Positions 36,027 to 47,965 of a DNA stretch of 64,000 nt are shown here, piece by piece (the stretch's first letter is position 1; every line of letters begins with the position of its first letter). Below the pieces are notes generated by a model. It searched no databases, was not told the origin of the DNA, and was given only the letters and a program-made list of their open reading frames with translations. Position numbers and translations under genes: made by a program. The DNA is from Ascidia mentula. Its lineage: Eukaryota > Chordata > Ascidiacea > Phlebobranchia > Ascidiidae. The DNA is taken from positions 11,049,001 through 11,113,000 of the forward strand of contig OX387202.1 of NCBI GenBank assembly GCA_947561715.1, written 5' to 3'.

Positions 36027-37990
36027 ATTTCCACTTTAAAAATATAACTGATAAACTTATTTTCTTTCAACTTCTACCCTCACGCCTCCACAGTCCTATA
36101 CTCGATCTTCAAGACACTCATGGTCTCCCTCTTTCTACCCCCAAGGAACTTCTTTCCCACACCCAGCAATTCTTCGAAACTCTCTATTCTGAACAACACC
36201 TTCCAGTACCCGACCCTTCTAATTTATTTGTTAAAACTCCTTTAAAAGTAATACCAGATCAAAACCTTACAACCTTATCGATCACACAGCACGAAGTAAG
36301 AAAACACTTTCCCTTTTTCCTTCTGTCAAACGGTCTCAGCATCGAGTTTTATTCGCTTTACTCGGACCTCATCGGGGCCAACCTCACCCAAGCTCTCAAC
36401 TTTTCTTATTTTTACTCTTACAACCACAACATAACAAAAATTTTAACCGATGACATCTGACCGTGATCTATATGAAAAACGATCCCACTCTTAAATAATT
36501 ATCGACCCAATTCTCTTTTAAATACTGATCTTAAAATTCTCCACAAACTTTTCAACCTAAGACTCAAACCCTTTATGCCCAAAAGTCTTTCTTCAAACCA
36601 ATTCGCTGCCCCCGGCTCATCCACATCCAACGCAACTTCACTCTTACGCGATCTTCACCACCACGCATCCTCCATCAATTCGGACACTTTCTTCATTTCC
36701 CAAGATTACCAAAAAGCTTTCGATTCTGTTTCATTGTCATGGTTACTTCTCCAGTTAAATTATGGTTTAAAACTCAACCCCACCAATACCGAAGCGATTG
36801 CCATCCTTCGACCTCCCCTTGAAAACCATTAAATACCCCAATAGGCGCACCATCAGACATTACCGCGACGTGGCAATCACCTCTTTGCAATCCCGCACCA
36901 AATTTATCAGGAACCCGTTTTTACCTTTGACTCTAAATGCATTTTAATAAAAACTATACTTTTACCCCAAATTTCATACCTTGCTGAAACATACCCCTTA
37001 CAACCCCAACAACAAAAACGGATCGACGGCATTGTGGTGAAGTTCGTCGTCGGCCCAAGTATTCCCACATGGCCAATTAACATCCTGGCAGCCCGTCGGG
37101 CCATGGCGGTTACAGCGTGGCAAACATTCCCGTCTACACTGACCGATCACTTCTCTATTCTATCAAACAATATTAAAATCACCGCCTTTTGGAATTCCCA
37201 ACTACTCCGCAACCTAAAGGGTTAAACAAATGTAATTTTGGACTTTTCCTCAGTAAACTCTTCAACCTTCGTACTAGAAATTACCTTCCACACGCAACAA
37301 CACCTTCTCCCCACTATCTATACATTCTCGACCTTCTTAAACATTTAAAACTTACCGAAACTGAACTCATGACCCCAAAACTCAAGCCCTCTATCACCGA
37401 ATTATTGGCGAATCCACTGCATCCCATCCTTTCAACGATTGGTATTGTCCCGAACTACCTTAATAGTTTTAATTATCGCCTTACCCTCAAAATTCTCCCT
37501 TCAAAATGTCATTACACCTATCTCCCTGGATCAACAACTCCACTGATACCTTTGCAATTCCTCCTTCGAAACCTTGTCTCACCTCTTTAACAACTGTCGC
37601 TCCATTCAACCTCTTCTCACCCTAATTGGAAATATTTTTCGAACTTTAACCAACTCAAACTCTTCTCTATTTGATACACCTTTACACATCGCCCTTCTAC
37701 AACTTCACAACACAACACCATACACAAAAACATTAGCAGCATTCCTTACAGATACAGACACACCTCACTTACAGACACTATTAGGAAAACACGGAACAGA
37801 ATTAAACACGACATACAACCCATCAACGACATTTCCCGGGATTTGGTTTCATCCTTCAAAACCTTTGTACACTTTAAGGTAGCTATCCAACGAATCAGGG
37901 TCAACCTCTTTCTCGAGGAACTCTTTGCCGATGCTGTTAACGTCAAACGCAGACACCGCGCTTTAGCACCCCCTCCCCGGATGACACCTA
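36027..37990 (+). mobile_element. LINE of L1/Tx1 type, copy 2, 5'-truncated
   Basis: Starts abruptly at CATTTCCACTTTAAAAATAT, equivalent to position 22017 of copy 1, and ends at the same 3' region (about 37980, CCCGGATGACACC). It contains RT pieces (RFAAPGSS-like, QDYQKAFDSVSLSWLLL), the segment GLKLNPTNTEAI that copy 1 has lost, and the C-terminal zinc-knuckle region out of frame. It inserted into the repeat at 35500-36026, so it is younger than that repeat. 5' truncation is typical of LINE insertion. Confidence 0.85.
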
Positions 37991-38399
37991 CGTAAACCTT
38001 TCTCCACGTTATTACCTGGTTGCGTTTTCGCCGTTCTTTTATATTGTATATATTACCTGATTCGCAACAAAAAGCTTGCAACTTTATGACTATCAACTTA
38101 AATTTATGATAATAGGCATGTAGTTACAAATACTGGCAATAAGCCAGAACTATCGACAATTCCTTGCCTTAGCGCCCAACTTTAGAGCATACTGTAAGAG
38201 TTATTTGACCACTTTTTGTCAATGATCGTCAACCCCATTTTGCGTACTGATACTTGGTGTCGTATTGTTTATTTTTCGTTATTGTCCGATATTCGTGGAG
38301 TCTTTTGGTTCCTCGAATAACATAATCACAGTGTATTTGACAAAAAGTGCTGGTTTAAAACCGATTTCTAGTAAATATGGCGGCCTTGGCTTTTCTTTA

Positions 38400-41270
38400 C
38401 GACGCTTACGCCAGTGATTCTGATAGCAAATGTCAAATTTGATGGATCAATGTTTATATTTACATGGATTATCAACATAAAGCATGGAAACGATTGCATG
38501 CGATACAACGACATGATATACAAGGAATGATAAAACGGAATATGTTGTCAATATCTAACTTATACGTTGACGTAATTCTATGGAAGAAGTGGTATCCGAA
38601 ATGCACAAAATGCAACAATACCATGATAATACCAAACATGTGTAGTTTCCGTTATTAAAGGATTTGTGGAATAAATTCGGTTTGGTATAATTGTTTTCCT
38701 GTTATTTACGATTTAAAGACTTTTCAAAACAGGTGAAAGTATTTACAATGACCTCTCCAACATTTATTCGCATTTCACTTTCATCTTGGAGCTCATAATT
38801 TTTCCATAACTGGATTTCCATTTCCACCAAGTCATAGTGTTGATACCAGTAGAAGTTCTCGACCACGGACCATTAAGGCGGGCATATCCACAAGCACGAT
38901 GCCACCAACCTCCACCATCAGTCACAGCACAATTACCTACCGACCTCCTGCAATTACAATTAGAGGATTGTCAACAACTTTGTGTTACAACTTATTTAAA
39001 ATCAGTTAAAAGTTGTGTTTAATTAAAACTTTAACGCAACCCCATGTTTCAGAGCAATTGATTTTTACAATTGTTGATTTAGGGTAGGCGGTTAACATTG
39101 TCAACGAAAATCAACTATTTAAGGAAATGCATTTTATCTTTTTTAGCACAACTCGATTTACTTCGTTAGTAAAACAGAAATATAATCAGACACGTTGTAT
39201 TATTATTACTTACCTATCATTGTCTCTGTTGCGAGTTGTAAATCTCATCCCGTTATTAGTGTGCGACCCCACAGTGATGGAATCTCCTATATTCCCCGAA
39301 TATCCGGATATAGTAATTCTGTAAGAACTTTCTTCGTCGCCAATGCTGAAAGTACTAAAAACAACAATGTAATAATGTTTGATTTTATGCAAAGTAATTC
39401 AAATAACTACGGATAATTTGTTGTTTTAAATCAATCCGCTTACATTGGTTTGTTGCCCATGGAAATGATTGTTGAAAATAAAACACTTTATGACGTAATA
39501 AACGACATGTGTCATACATTGTGTCGTGTTGTGTTGTGTGGGATAATTATTTGCCAACTAAGCAATAAACACAGAGTGGGATTAGAAGTTTTAAGAAGAT
39601 AACAGAGATATTTTTCAACTTTAAGTTCACAAACGACTTGAGGTCCATTTTTTAGCAACCTGAAACCTGTTCCATTTAAATAAGATGCCAATCGAACATA
39701 CGATGCTGACATTGCAAGATGCATTAGGAATATCTTACAGGAAAAGCAAAAGTTAGACGAGTTTTTGCCGAGACTATTCTGTAACCCGCATTTAACTATG
39801 TTGTTTGTGACCGAATTTCTACATGTGTCCGATCCTACGTCACTGGCAGGGGACGTGTGCCTCGGTGTAACGTTTCTTAAAGGCGATTACAAAGAGGCTT
39901 TACTGTAGCTGAAGAACAAACCGGATAATCTAACTTTCCAGTCAAGATGCAACGTTTTGGCAAAGGACAGTACTTGACACTCAAGATTTTACCACGAGTT
40001 GGACAACAACGACCGCATAAATTCATCTGGGCAACAGACTTTCCTGCAACACTGCGATTATCGCGTATGACAGTGGTTCTGAACCTTTTTTATCTCATTT
40101 CCCACTTTCAGTGAAAACGGAATCTTTATTTCCCACTTGTGTTTACATTGTTTAACTAAGAATTTATTTATGGTATTTTCGCTATATCTGTTATACTTTT
40201 TTAACTTTTTCTACCGCATGGCATTACCGATTACCAATAATTGTACAACACACAGTGAATACAGATCATTATATTTCTCTCTCGACTACTTTCTGTATTT
40301 CGGTGGCGACTAATTATTCTTGCATAGAGGCCCAACAATATCCAATCAACCACGTAACGGCCAGCAGCTAACCCAGGGGTGGGCAAAGAGAACACAGAGT
40401 GTTTACACTATACAACTTATACACTGGCAATCAAGTTGCGCCAGCGTCTTGCACGTCGCGATTACGGGACTTTGGTTGCCTCATTCAAAACATTGGGAGC
40501 CGAGCATGTTGGCCAGAAAATCGAAATTTCAAACACTGGATCATGCATGGGTGTTATGTGGAGAACATAATAATCTTTTTATACGATATATCGATGCGGG
40601 ACACAGCACTAATACTCACTGGATTGCTGCCACCAATTGTCAAACTGTTTGGCCGTGGTTAATTTCGCTTGAACTGTCTTCCAGATGCCTACGCTTCAGA
40701 GGATTTGGAATCAAGGGAAAGAAAATTTTCTGCAGCCACATTCTCTAAACGCGAAAAGGTGGCGTACGATCAAATCCGAGCCCCACTGAGCTCGGTCCCG
40801 GCAATCCGCGATCTAGCGATTGCGCAAACCTCAAGAGCGGTGATGTGGGGTTGTTACGAGTTGATTACCATCCCTATGTGTGTGCGGTATCTTAACTTTT
40901 TGTTTTATAATTATTTCGAACCGAACAGATACATTGAAACACAGCAAGAATATTCTGTGTTGCTTCACACTTAAATCCCGATTTTGGGGAATCTGACGTA
41001 ACAAGGGGGGTATTCCCTTTTATTTTTTGTTATAACGACCTGGCAGCATGGGGTAAATTATCGGTGGAATAATGACATTAAATTGAAAACGTTAAATACG
41101 TCATAGTCTTACCTATACTCGGCAAATCCTTCACTTCCGAAAAAATCCTGGAGGTCAATACCAAGGCGACATCTAGTGGACGCACTGGTGATTTGATGCA
41201 GTTTCTCCAAACCTGATAAAATTTGTTCGTTGTAAAAATATTGCTGAAAACACTGGAATTTAAATTGGAT
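38400..41270 (-). repeat. Inverted segmental duplicate of 15.0-18.8 kb
   Basis: Minus-strand sequence matches the 3' half of the LCCL-EGF-FBG gene and its flank: exons 11-13, intron sequence and about 250 bp beyond the stop (for example GATTATCAACATAAAGCATGG against 18680-18740). Exon 10 at 41496-41592 also matches. The hAT at 16278 and the insertion at 17935-18575 are absent here, and this copy has its own extra intron sequence at about 39725-41090. Confidence 0.88.
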
Positions 41271-43477
41271 TAACTGATACTATTATATTGAATCTAGGAT
41301 TGTTAGCGTGCTTGAAACGTTTTGCTTTGTAGGCCTGCATATTAACTGGGTGTGCAGTACTTATCACAAACCGTTCGGTAAATGAGTACATGCATTCAAC
41401 CTAAAACAAACAATTATGCAAAGTTTTGTGACATTTGTACTTAGTTTCTGTTTAAACTTGTAAGACGTTATGGATTGCTTTGTTGGAATACAAACCCATC
41501 CAAAATTCTGTAGTTAGATCCCCAAACCCGTTCTTGTAATCCACCCAATCTCTATCGAAACTCACAGATCCATCATAACGACGCTGGAACACCTGATCAT
41601 AACTTTATTATCAGCCACAAACACTCGAAACGTGGCAATGATAACGACTTGCCAATGCCTGCTCACATACTGTCAGTGTCCAATCAACACGCCCCACGTC
41701 ATGTGAAAGAGCGCAATCTTTCAAGACGTTTTAGCTTAAAGGTTGCAATGGATAGAAACAACACAGTTAAGGTAATTAAACGTCTGTAATATCATCCTGT
41801 GTTGTCAATGAAGTGCTTGTATTTGTCACAATATTAATACAAACACCTGCCAGCCATCTTCACAGTAAACCTCTTCTCCAGATCTGAGACGTTGACGACC
41901 TTGAAATGGTGAGGTTTTGCAAGACACGGGGTGCACAAATTCTTGAAGATTTTGCAGCCCTACAGAAATACTGTGATGAATTCTGGTTGGTTTCAATCAA
42001 CGGACGCATGAAGTGGGTCGAGGTTTTAATATAAAAAAGAGGTTGCTGTTATCTGTTTTCTGGTTTACGTTGATTTGCCGACACATTTGGAGTCAGCAAA
42101 TTTACGATGACTTTGCTAAAAATGTTTTCAAAATGTCCAAATTTGATAATTGTGATAAATTAGTGGCGATTAACCACAAATGAAATGTTTAATGTACGAT
42201 TATGCCCATTGTGCGGTTATCTGCTGAAACTTCTGACAGACGATTTATTTCCTAACTATGGTGATTTTAGATTTACTTTGTCCTAATAAACTCTGTGCCA
42301 TGGGTTAAGAATTTTTGAAAACATTTTTATCTTGTTGTTGCACAAAATCATACTTTACTGCTCCCTGGCTCCGTTGGTGACTATGAGCAACTTAAAAAGT
42401 GTTACTAGTATTCAACACAGGTTAGATTCAAGTTTTAAACTTCATGACTATAATTGTCACGTGATTGGTTAGTACCTTTACCTCTAGGGGCAGAAGGGAG
42501 TCATGACGGGCAAAGGTGTTAGCATTTGTTATCTTGACACATATCTGAGATATCAATTTAAATGAAACAAGACTCAACTGTTGGAAGTGTTACTCAGTTG
42601 ACCTTGCAGTTGATCCACTCTGTTCGAAAAAGCTGTCAACAAAACTTATGTTAACACTGGCAGGTTTTTCGTCAGTCAAAGGGTTTAAGACTAAACGGAA
42701 AAAATATTCTTCCAATTCGATTAATCTTATCAATAAAAGCTTTAGCTAAACCTCTGATAATTTTTGCTTTGCACAAAACAAATCTCTGTTATGCCAGAGT
42801 AATTGAGATAACTAACAATTTGCTTCATAAAAACACAATATTTGACTCAAACAAACTATTTTCAAAAGAATCTGCTTTTGTGTGGGTGGTGCGACATGAG
42901 TGATCCTGTAGTAACCCCGACGGACTGTTCGTTACGGAGGGGGTTTGAGTCTCTACCGATAATTGTCACGTGATTCAGTACGCAGGAATCTACACCGCTA
43001 GGGGCGGAAGGGAGCCATGACGTAACTTACGGGCAAATGTTTTAGCATTTGTTACCTTGACACATATGTGAGATATCAGTTTAAATGAATATGAAACTCA
43101 ACTGTTGGAAGTGTTACTCAGTTGACCTTGCAGCTGATCCACTTTGTTCGACAACTCTGTGAATAAAATCTTCGATGAATTTACTATGATTTTATGACAG
43201 TTCACCGTGTAGGGAATTTGTTGTACTGCTTTGTTTGTATCAAATATCTATCTATACTGCTTGGAGTATTAAAGTTTCCCCAAACAACTATAAATTTTGT
43301 CGAAATGTGTTTAGAGAAGAATCTCATACCTGCAACAAGTTTTATCAAATCTATCTCTGATCCTTGTTCTTGTTCTTGTCCATCGCAAATGGAAACAACT
43401 CTGCATACTTGTTTTTGTTGGTGAGTTATAGCAAGATGGCCGACCAACAAAACTCCAAACAAATTCAATTTCAACAT
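38764..43477 (-). CDS. Secreted coiled-coil fibrinogen-domain protein (8 exons)
   Basis: Exons on the minus strand: 43477-43330, 43156-43103, 42632-42579, 41959-41847, 41592-41496, 41212-41113, 39354-39214, 38947-38764. The junctions are GT-AG with matching phases and total 891 nt, 296 aa. Exon 1 encodes a signal peptide ([17 protein letters not shown]) and two cysteines (VCRVVSIC). Exons 2 and 3 are duplicated 54-nt exons encoding heptad-like [13 protein letters not shown] and [13 protein letters not shown]; exon 4 continues RLQNLQEF and opens the FBG domain. Exons 5-8 complete it ([34 protein letters not shown] end). The plan is that of ficolin/FREP-type lectins, which oligomerise through the coiled coil. 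An immune or recognition role is inferred. Exons 5-8 duplicate the FBG exons of the gene at 12.4-17.7 kb. Confidence 0.88.
39725..41090. other. Extra intron sequence with hAT-like ends
   Basis: This part of the intron between the sixth and seventh exons of the minus-strand FBG gene has no match in the paralogous intron. CAGTGGTTCTGAACC at about 40070 and CCAGGGGTGGGCAAAG at about 40374 look like hAT termini. The frames around 40320-40974 are not recognised. Confidence 0.4.
42440..43165 (-). repeat. Tandem exon duplication (about 190 bp, twice)
   Basis: Segments 42445-42640 and 42960-43165 are direct repeats that share GTGTTACTCAGTTGACCTTGC and TGATCCACT. Each carries one 54-nt phase 1-1 coiled-coil exon of the minus-strand FBG gene. 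A symmetrical exon can be duplicated without breaking the frame, which explains how both can be kept. Confidence 0.85.
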
Positions 43478-44250
43478 TTTCAAGCAAGTTTGACTTTGAA
43501 AACCTGTAAATAGTTGCCCAGTCATCACATGGAAATTAACATAGTAAACGTCAACGTTACATTTGAACAAAAATTACCTAATTAACAACTACATTGAAAA
43601 TATAGAAGATTCACTGAGACTTGCAGGCGAATATCAATAGACATTTATGCTGCGTAGATGAAACAGATATGACAATAATGCAAATGATAAATGTGGAGTT
43701 TTAAGCAAAATTGCACTTAATCCAAGCTTAAACTGTTGACCAATGTTATACGTTACTTCAAGTGCGACCAGCAATTACGCAAGGAAGTGCTCAGTGCGTG
43801 CGTTTGTTGTTTGTTATTTGTTTATTGCGCATAACAGCATTGTCATGACAGAGTGATTTGTCAACTGCTGCGATACAAAAGTCACTTGCCCTTGATTAAT
43901 CACGTTTCAATGATCGTAATGCACGGCATTGACACGCGCCGATCATGCATTCATCACGTGGACCGCTTGGTCTCGACGTAAACCAATGTCGAACCGCAAT
44001 AAAAAAAAAAAAATTTGACGTATTTCCATGTCAATTGGCACTTGTGTGCTAAAGATATTTTGATGTAGTTACAAGTTGCAGCGAACACAGTGAATATTAA
44101 TATAAAAATTTAATATTAGCATTGTTTATATTTCTGACATGTTTCCCACGTACAAATGGACAATCCAGACGTGTGCAATAATAATACAGACCTTCGAACA
44201 AAGACCGCCACTGGTCAAATCAATAACCTCGATTCTAAAGTGTTGTTAAC
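43478..44250. other. 5' flank of the coiled-coil FBG gene; no other gene
   Basis: AT-rich sequence with a run of 12 A at about 44000. No recognised frames. Confidence 0.35.
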
Positions 44251-44254
44251 CTGG

Positions 44255-44460
44255 TCGCTTTGACATGCCACGCGGGCGCCTTTGACCAGTGCCACTATAT
44301 ATAATGATTTGCATTTGCTTGCGTAGGTTGGGGGACGTTAAGGTGAATATCCACCCATTCTGTGGTGATTCCACAAGATTCCATCTCCTGTGGTTTCATT
44401 TGGACTGCTTCCGTACGTTTTAGCCATCTTAATAAAGATTGTCATACATGATTATTGTTG
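44255..44460 (+). repeat. Repeat shared with 62.67-62.85 kb
   Basis: About 190 bp match 62665-62850 in the same orientation (TTTGACCAGTGCCACTATATAT against TTTGACCATTGCTACTGCATAT, then CCACCCATTC, and GATTATTGTTG-like ends). A TATATA-like box is followed by a T- and G-rich part. A transposon end or LTR is possible; no terminal structure was resolved. Confidence 0.5.
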
Positions 44461-45440
44461 GAACGGAGTCTACAGAAGAACACGAGTTAAACGCAAGATT
44501 GGTTCAACCTTCGACGTGGTTTGGTTACTTTAACAACTGGAGGTACAAAAACCGTGAGTGCGAAATCGTGCCTTATCTTTTGAATAAGAATATTTTACGA
44601 GGGGACGAATAACTCGCGTAAGCCTATTAATTTCGGAAGTTCACCATCTGTATGACGTGACGTGCTTTTACCACAAACCGCATTATTCCAAAATTGGCAT
44701 TGTGGATTATGAAGATATTACATTTTTTGATTGCTCTGGAAAGGTCAACTCTTTTTATACACATAAACCGATTGATGACTTTTTACGTATACGAGATATG
44801 AGCCAATCAATATTTGAAGGCCAAATATAACTGAGCCCATTTTTTATACGCGCATATTTTAAGTCGCATGCGGGTCGTTATTTTCTGCATTCACACTTAC
44901 ATATACTTACTTTTTTACCGACCCAAGAGAAAATGCAAACATTTGTTGCGCAGGCTGTAATGGAATTGTGGTTCACTATAATAAAAAATATAATTTTTTA
45001 ACGCAACACGCAATTTTCATTATCGCCTTATTTTGTGAATATACTCTTCTCTCTTTGTTTTCTGCATCGGCATCAATAACGACGTCGATGCAACTTGTGA
45101 TCGTTCATTCAACATACATCAAGCATTGCGTCGGTTTTGGAATTGATTGCGAAAAGATAAGACTCTACCACGTGGAAAAGAGGTAAAAACCTGTACGCAC
45201 GTGTACGTTCGAGTGGACCGACACCAGGCGTCAAATCTTTGTCGCAAATCGTAAATGTCGCACATTGATAATGAAACTAATGATGTTAAATTCATTATAG
45301 TTTGCTCAAAAAAACATCATAAAACATTGTTATGAATTTATTGACCCAAAAATATACACATGATAAAGTTAGGGTATGAGCGCTTGAACATCTTACGAAC
45401 CGCATTGAGGGTGACGAAACACTTCTATTGAGCTGGTAAC
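44461..45440. other. No gene seen
   Basis: The frame at 44968-45186 has no recognised similarity. Nothing else supports a gene. Confidence 0.3.
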
Positions 45441-45444
45441 ACAA

Positions 45445-46130
45445 AGAGATTGTTACGTGGAGAGCAGCATTACAGCATAAATGTACTGCTAATGCTCGCA
45501 ACGCTAGGTGTAAGAAAAACATCCATGTCTAAACAACAAATAACCGAATACCATATTCTGCCGCCGAAAACGTGTCAACGTCAGCTAAACGTGAAAATTT
45601 AACGTTCATATATTTCGCCTAGACCAGTGTTTCCCAAACGGTGGTACGCGTACCACCAGTGGTCCGCGACGGTATTTCATGTGGTACGCGTGCACCTTTC
45701 CGTAATTTGCGGATTTAGTTGAAATTTGAAAAACTCGTAAGTGATCTCAAAATGTTTGTTCATCCCCTAGGTTACTTTGTAACACTTAACTAGGTGGTAC
45801 GTATCGAACTTGTTGTACCTTCATGCGGTACGCAACCACAAAAAGGTTGGGAATCACTGGCCTAGGCAAAAATCTCAAAGAAATCCCTTCTTTTTCCTGC
45901 TCTGTTGTAGAAATTGTGGAGAGCAGCATTACAGCACAAATGTACTAGGTTTGGGTTGCATGCTAATGCTCGCAACGCTAGGTGTAAGAAAAACATCCAT
46001 GTCCAAACAACAAATAACCGAATACCATATTCTGCCGCCGAAAACCTGTCAACGTCAGCTCTTAAACAAAATGTGAAAATTTAACGTTACAATATTTCGC
46101 CTAGACCAGTGTTTCCCAACCGGTGGTACG
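45445..46130. repeat. Local tandem duplication containing a hAT MITE
   Basis: 45455-45660 and 45910-46125 are direct repeats (AGAGCAGCATTACAGCA, AGAAAAACATCCATGTC, TATTTCGCCTAGACC). The first copy runs into a complete MITE; the second includes only the first 30 or so bases of a second MITE end before the sequence changes. The duplication therefore followed, or broke, the MITE insertion. Confidence 0.75.
45625..45859. mobile_element. hAT MITE, complete, 235 bp
   Basis: Begins CAGTGTTTCCCAAACGGTGG and ends GGTTGGGAATCACTG. Flanked by the 8-bp repeat GCCTAGAC/GCCTAGGC (one mismatch) at 45617-45624 and 45860-45867. Same family as 16434-16660. No coding capacity. Confidence 0.85.
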
Positions 46131-46701
46131 AGTACAAATTACTCATTCGGAAATGAAGAATGTTGCACCGTCCAGTCCTTCAGAGTGCCTTGCGTGGAAT
46201 CGTACGTCACACGCATTTCAAATAGAAGTTTTTGAAAGAAAAATAGGTGTTATTTATAAGACATACAATAAGGTCAACCATCAATACCATTGGCCCCGCA
46301 CCACGAAAGTGATAACTCAAAACGCGATACTAACCAGATTTAACCTTTCACATAACCCCATTACTCAGAAAATAACCCCATTTATACCCCTATGGGTCAT
46401 TGAAAGATTAGCACACACTGAAGTTTGTGTCTGGACGCTACAGGTCAAATTTATTTGTCCAACCTTAAAACCAGTAGCGTCTACAAACCAAGTGCAAAAC
46501 TTAAACAGCAAACAAGAACCATATTATCTGGAAATACCTGCCCTTTCTGTGTCAATCCATCATTGGAAACAATGTGAGGCATATAATCGTCTACATAATG
46601 ACGCCGTGTGTACTTGCAACCATTTAGATTTAGAGCCAACTGACTGCGAGCTGCATACACCGGTATTCCGGGAGCCTATAGTACACCCCGAAAGCAATTA
46701 G
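46123..46701 (+). other. Unassigned 192-codon open frame
   Basis: The longest open frame outside recognised genes and elements. It starts inside the truncated MITE end, so its first codons are not credible, but 46140-46700 stays open. Peptides include HWPRTTKVITQNAILTRF and a cysteine cluster near the end (CEAYNRLHNDAVCTCNHLDL). A further open stretch in another frame follows to about 46855 (HTTFQQKNPDISHLECKL). No family recognised. It could be a coding part of an unknown mobile element. Confidence 0.3.
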
Positions 46702-46956
46702 TTCTTCCATCGGGTTTACTTGAACGAATCTAGCGACCAACTGCACACCACCTTTCAGCAAAAAAATCCTGATATATCGCATCTAGAATGCAAATTACAA
46801 TCTGCTGTACTTAAAAAACCATGGATTGAAGAAGTTGTCAACGACCTTCCATAGTGCTCACAAATACTTCTGGCAACCCTAAAAGTTATAAACATTACGA
46901 ACAAGTCTGGAATGCAATACTGTAATTTTGACTTGCAAAGTCAGGTTCTAAATCAG

Positions 46957-47390
46957 TGGTTCTCAACCGGGGGGGGGGGGGGGGGGGGGGTCAACAAAGT
47001 GCTAAGAGGTCCGCAGAAACTTCTAAATACACCGCTATTTGATTGGAAAATATGCAGGTATTTATTTTAATTTGGACTTTATCTTAGTTTTAGACGACGG
47101 TAACGAAAAACCACAGTGCGTCCTATGCTATTCTTAGCAACGAATCGATGAAGCCATCAAAACTTAAGCTTAGACACAAAAAACACATGGAAAATGACCT
47201 ATCATTTTTTCAGAGACTAGAGCAATCTTTAAAACTCCAAAAATCCGATTCTAGTGGGTTTTGTCACCAACAAAGTACTGCAAGCATAGAAGCATCTTTT
47301 GTTTGTGTTTTTAGCAATACTAGTAATGTCTACAATTAACTACGGGCGAAATATATGTATCCAGGAAAATCGTTAAACAAACGACTTGAG
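46957..47390 (+). mobile_element. hAT transposase remnant (BED-finger end)
   Basis: A hAT-like terminus CAGTGGTTCTCAACCGG, followed by a run of over 20 G, lies at 46957-46992. About 120 bp on, a plus-strand peptide reads CVLCYSILSNESMKPSKLKL and then HMENDLSFFQRLEQSL. This is the N-terminal zinc-finger region of hAT transposases of the ZBED5/FAM200 type. The catalytic domain is missing. Confidence 0.65.
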
Positions 47391-47394
47391 TTGA

Positions 47395-47715
47395 TATACA
47401 GGAGTTGATAAAAAAATATGTTGACAAGTCTCTGTTGGCCACAAAAGACAACAAGAGATTCCAAGATACAAATTTTAATTTTTCATTACGTGTATTATCA
47501 TTTTAGTGTGAATGGTTGGAGAAGTGAACATGTTTGCATCGGTGGAACAAGAAACGGAAAAAAAGTGTCGCGATTGTAAATATTTTCTTTCACTTCATGT
47601 GTTGCAAATTGTTCGACACTAACTGCGTCTTTCAAACGTTTTTGATATGTTGCTGTGGTGACTGCCTCCAATCATAAGGTGACAACGCCGATAAAACCCA
47701 CATACGTTATGGGTG
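47395..47715. repeat. Inverted copy of the repeat at 1-470
   Basis: See the entry at 1-470. The match covers about 300 bases, with shared GAAAACGTTTGAAAGAC-type blocks on the opposite strand. Confidence 0.65.
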
Positions 47716-47965
47716 TGATTCGTGCAAAATCTGATGTCACGAAAGTATATCTATAATTATTTATTTATTTTCGTCCATATTTCTTTGGTAAATACTGTTA
47801 ACATTTCTTTGCAGGCAATGTCCGGACAGTCAAACAAACAATTTGATTGCATTACATTTTTTGCAAAGGATAATTCAATTTTTTTCCTGCAAATAATACA
47901 TAAAGCAATTATAACATGTCACAGTTTCGTTGATAGAGATTATTTTTCGCCTGGATCACCATCCT

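Noticed and set aside
38764-43477. The coiled-coil FBG gene as the Ciona self-sterility gene s-Themis
   Set aside because: s-Themis also has an FBG domain, but it is nested in a PKD1-like v-Themis gene. No PKD-channel, GPS or PLAT sequence is seen here.
46971-46992. The run of G as a functional quadruplex
   Set aside because: A single uninterrupted homopolymer next to a hAT end is more likely slippage or an assembly artefact.
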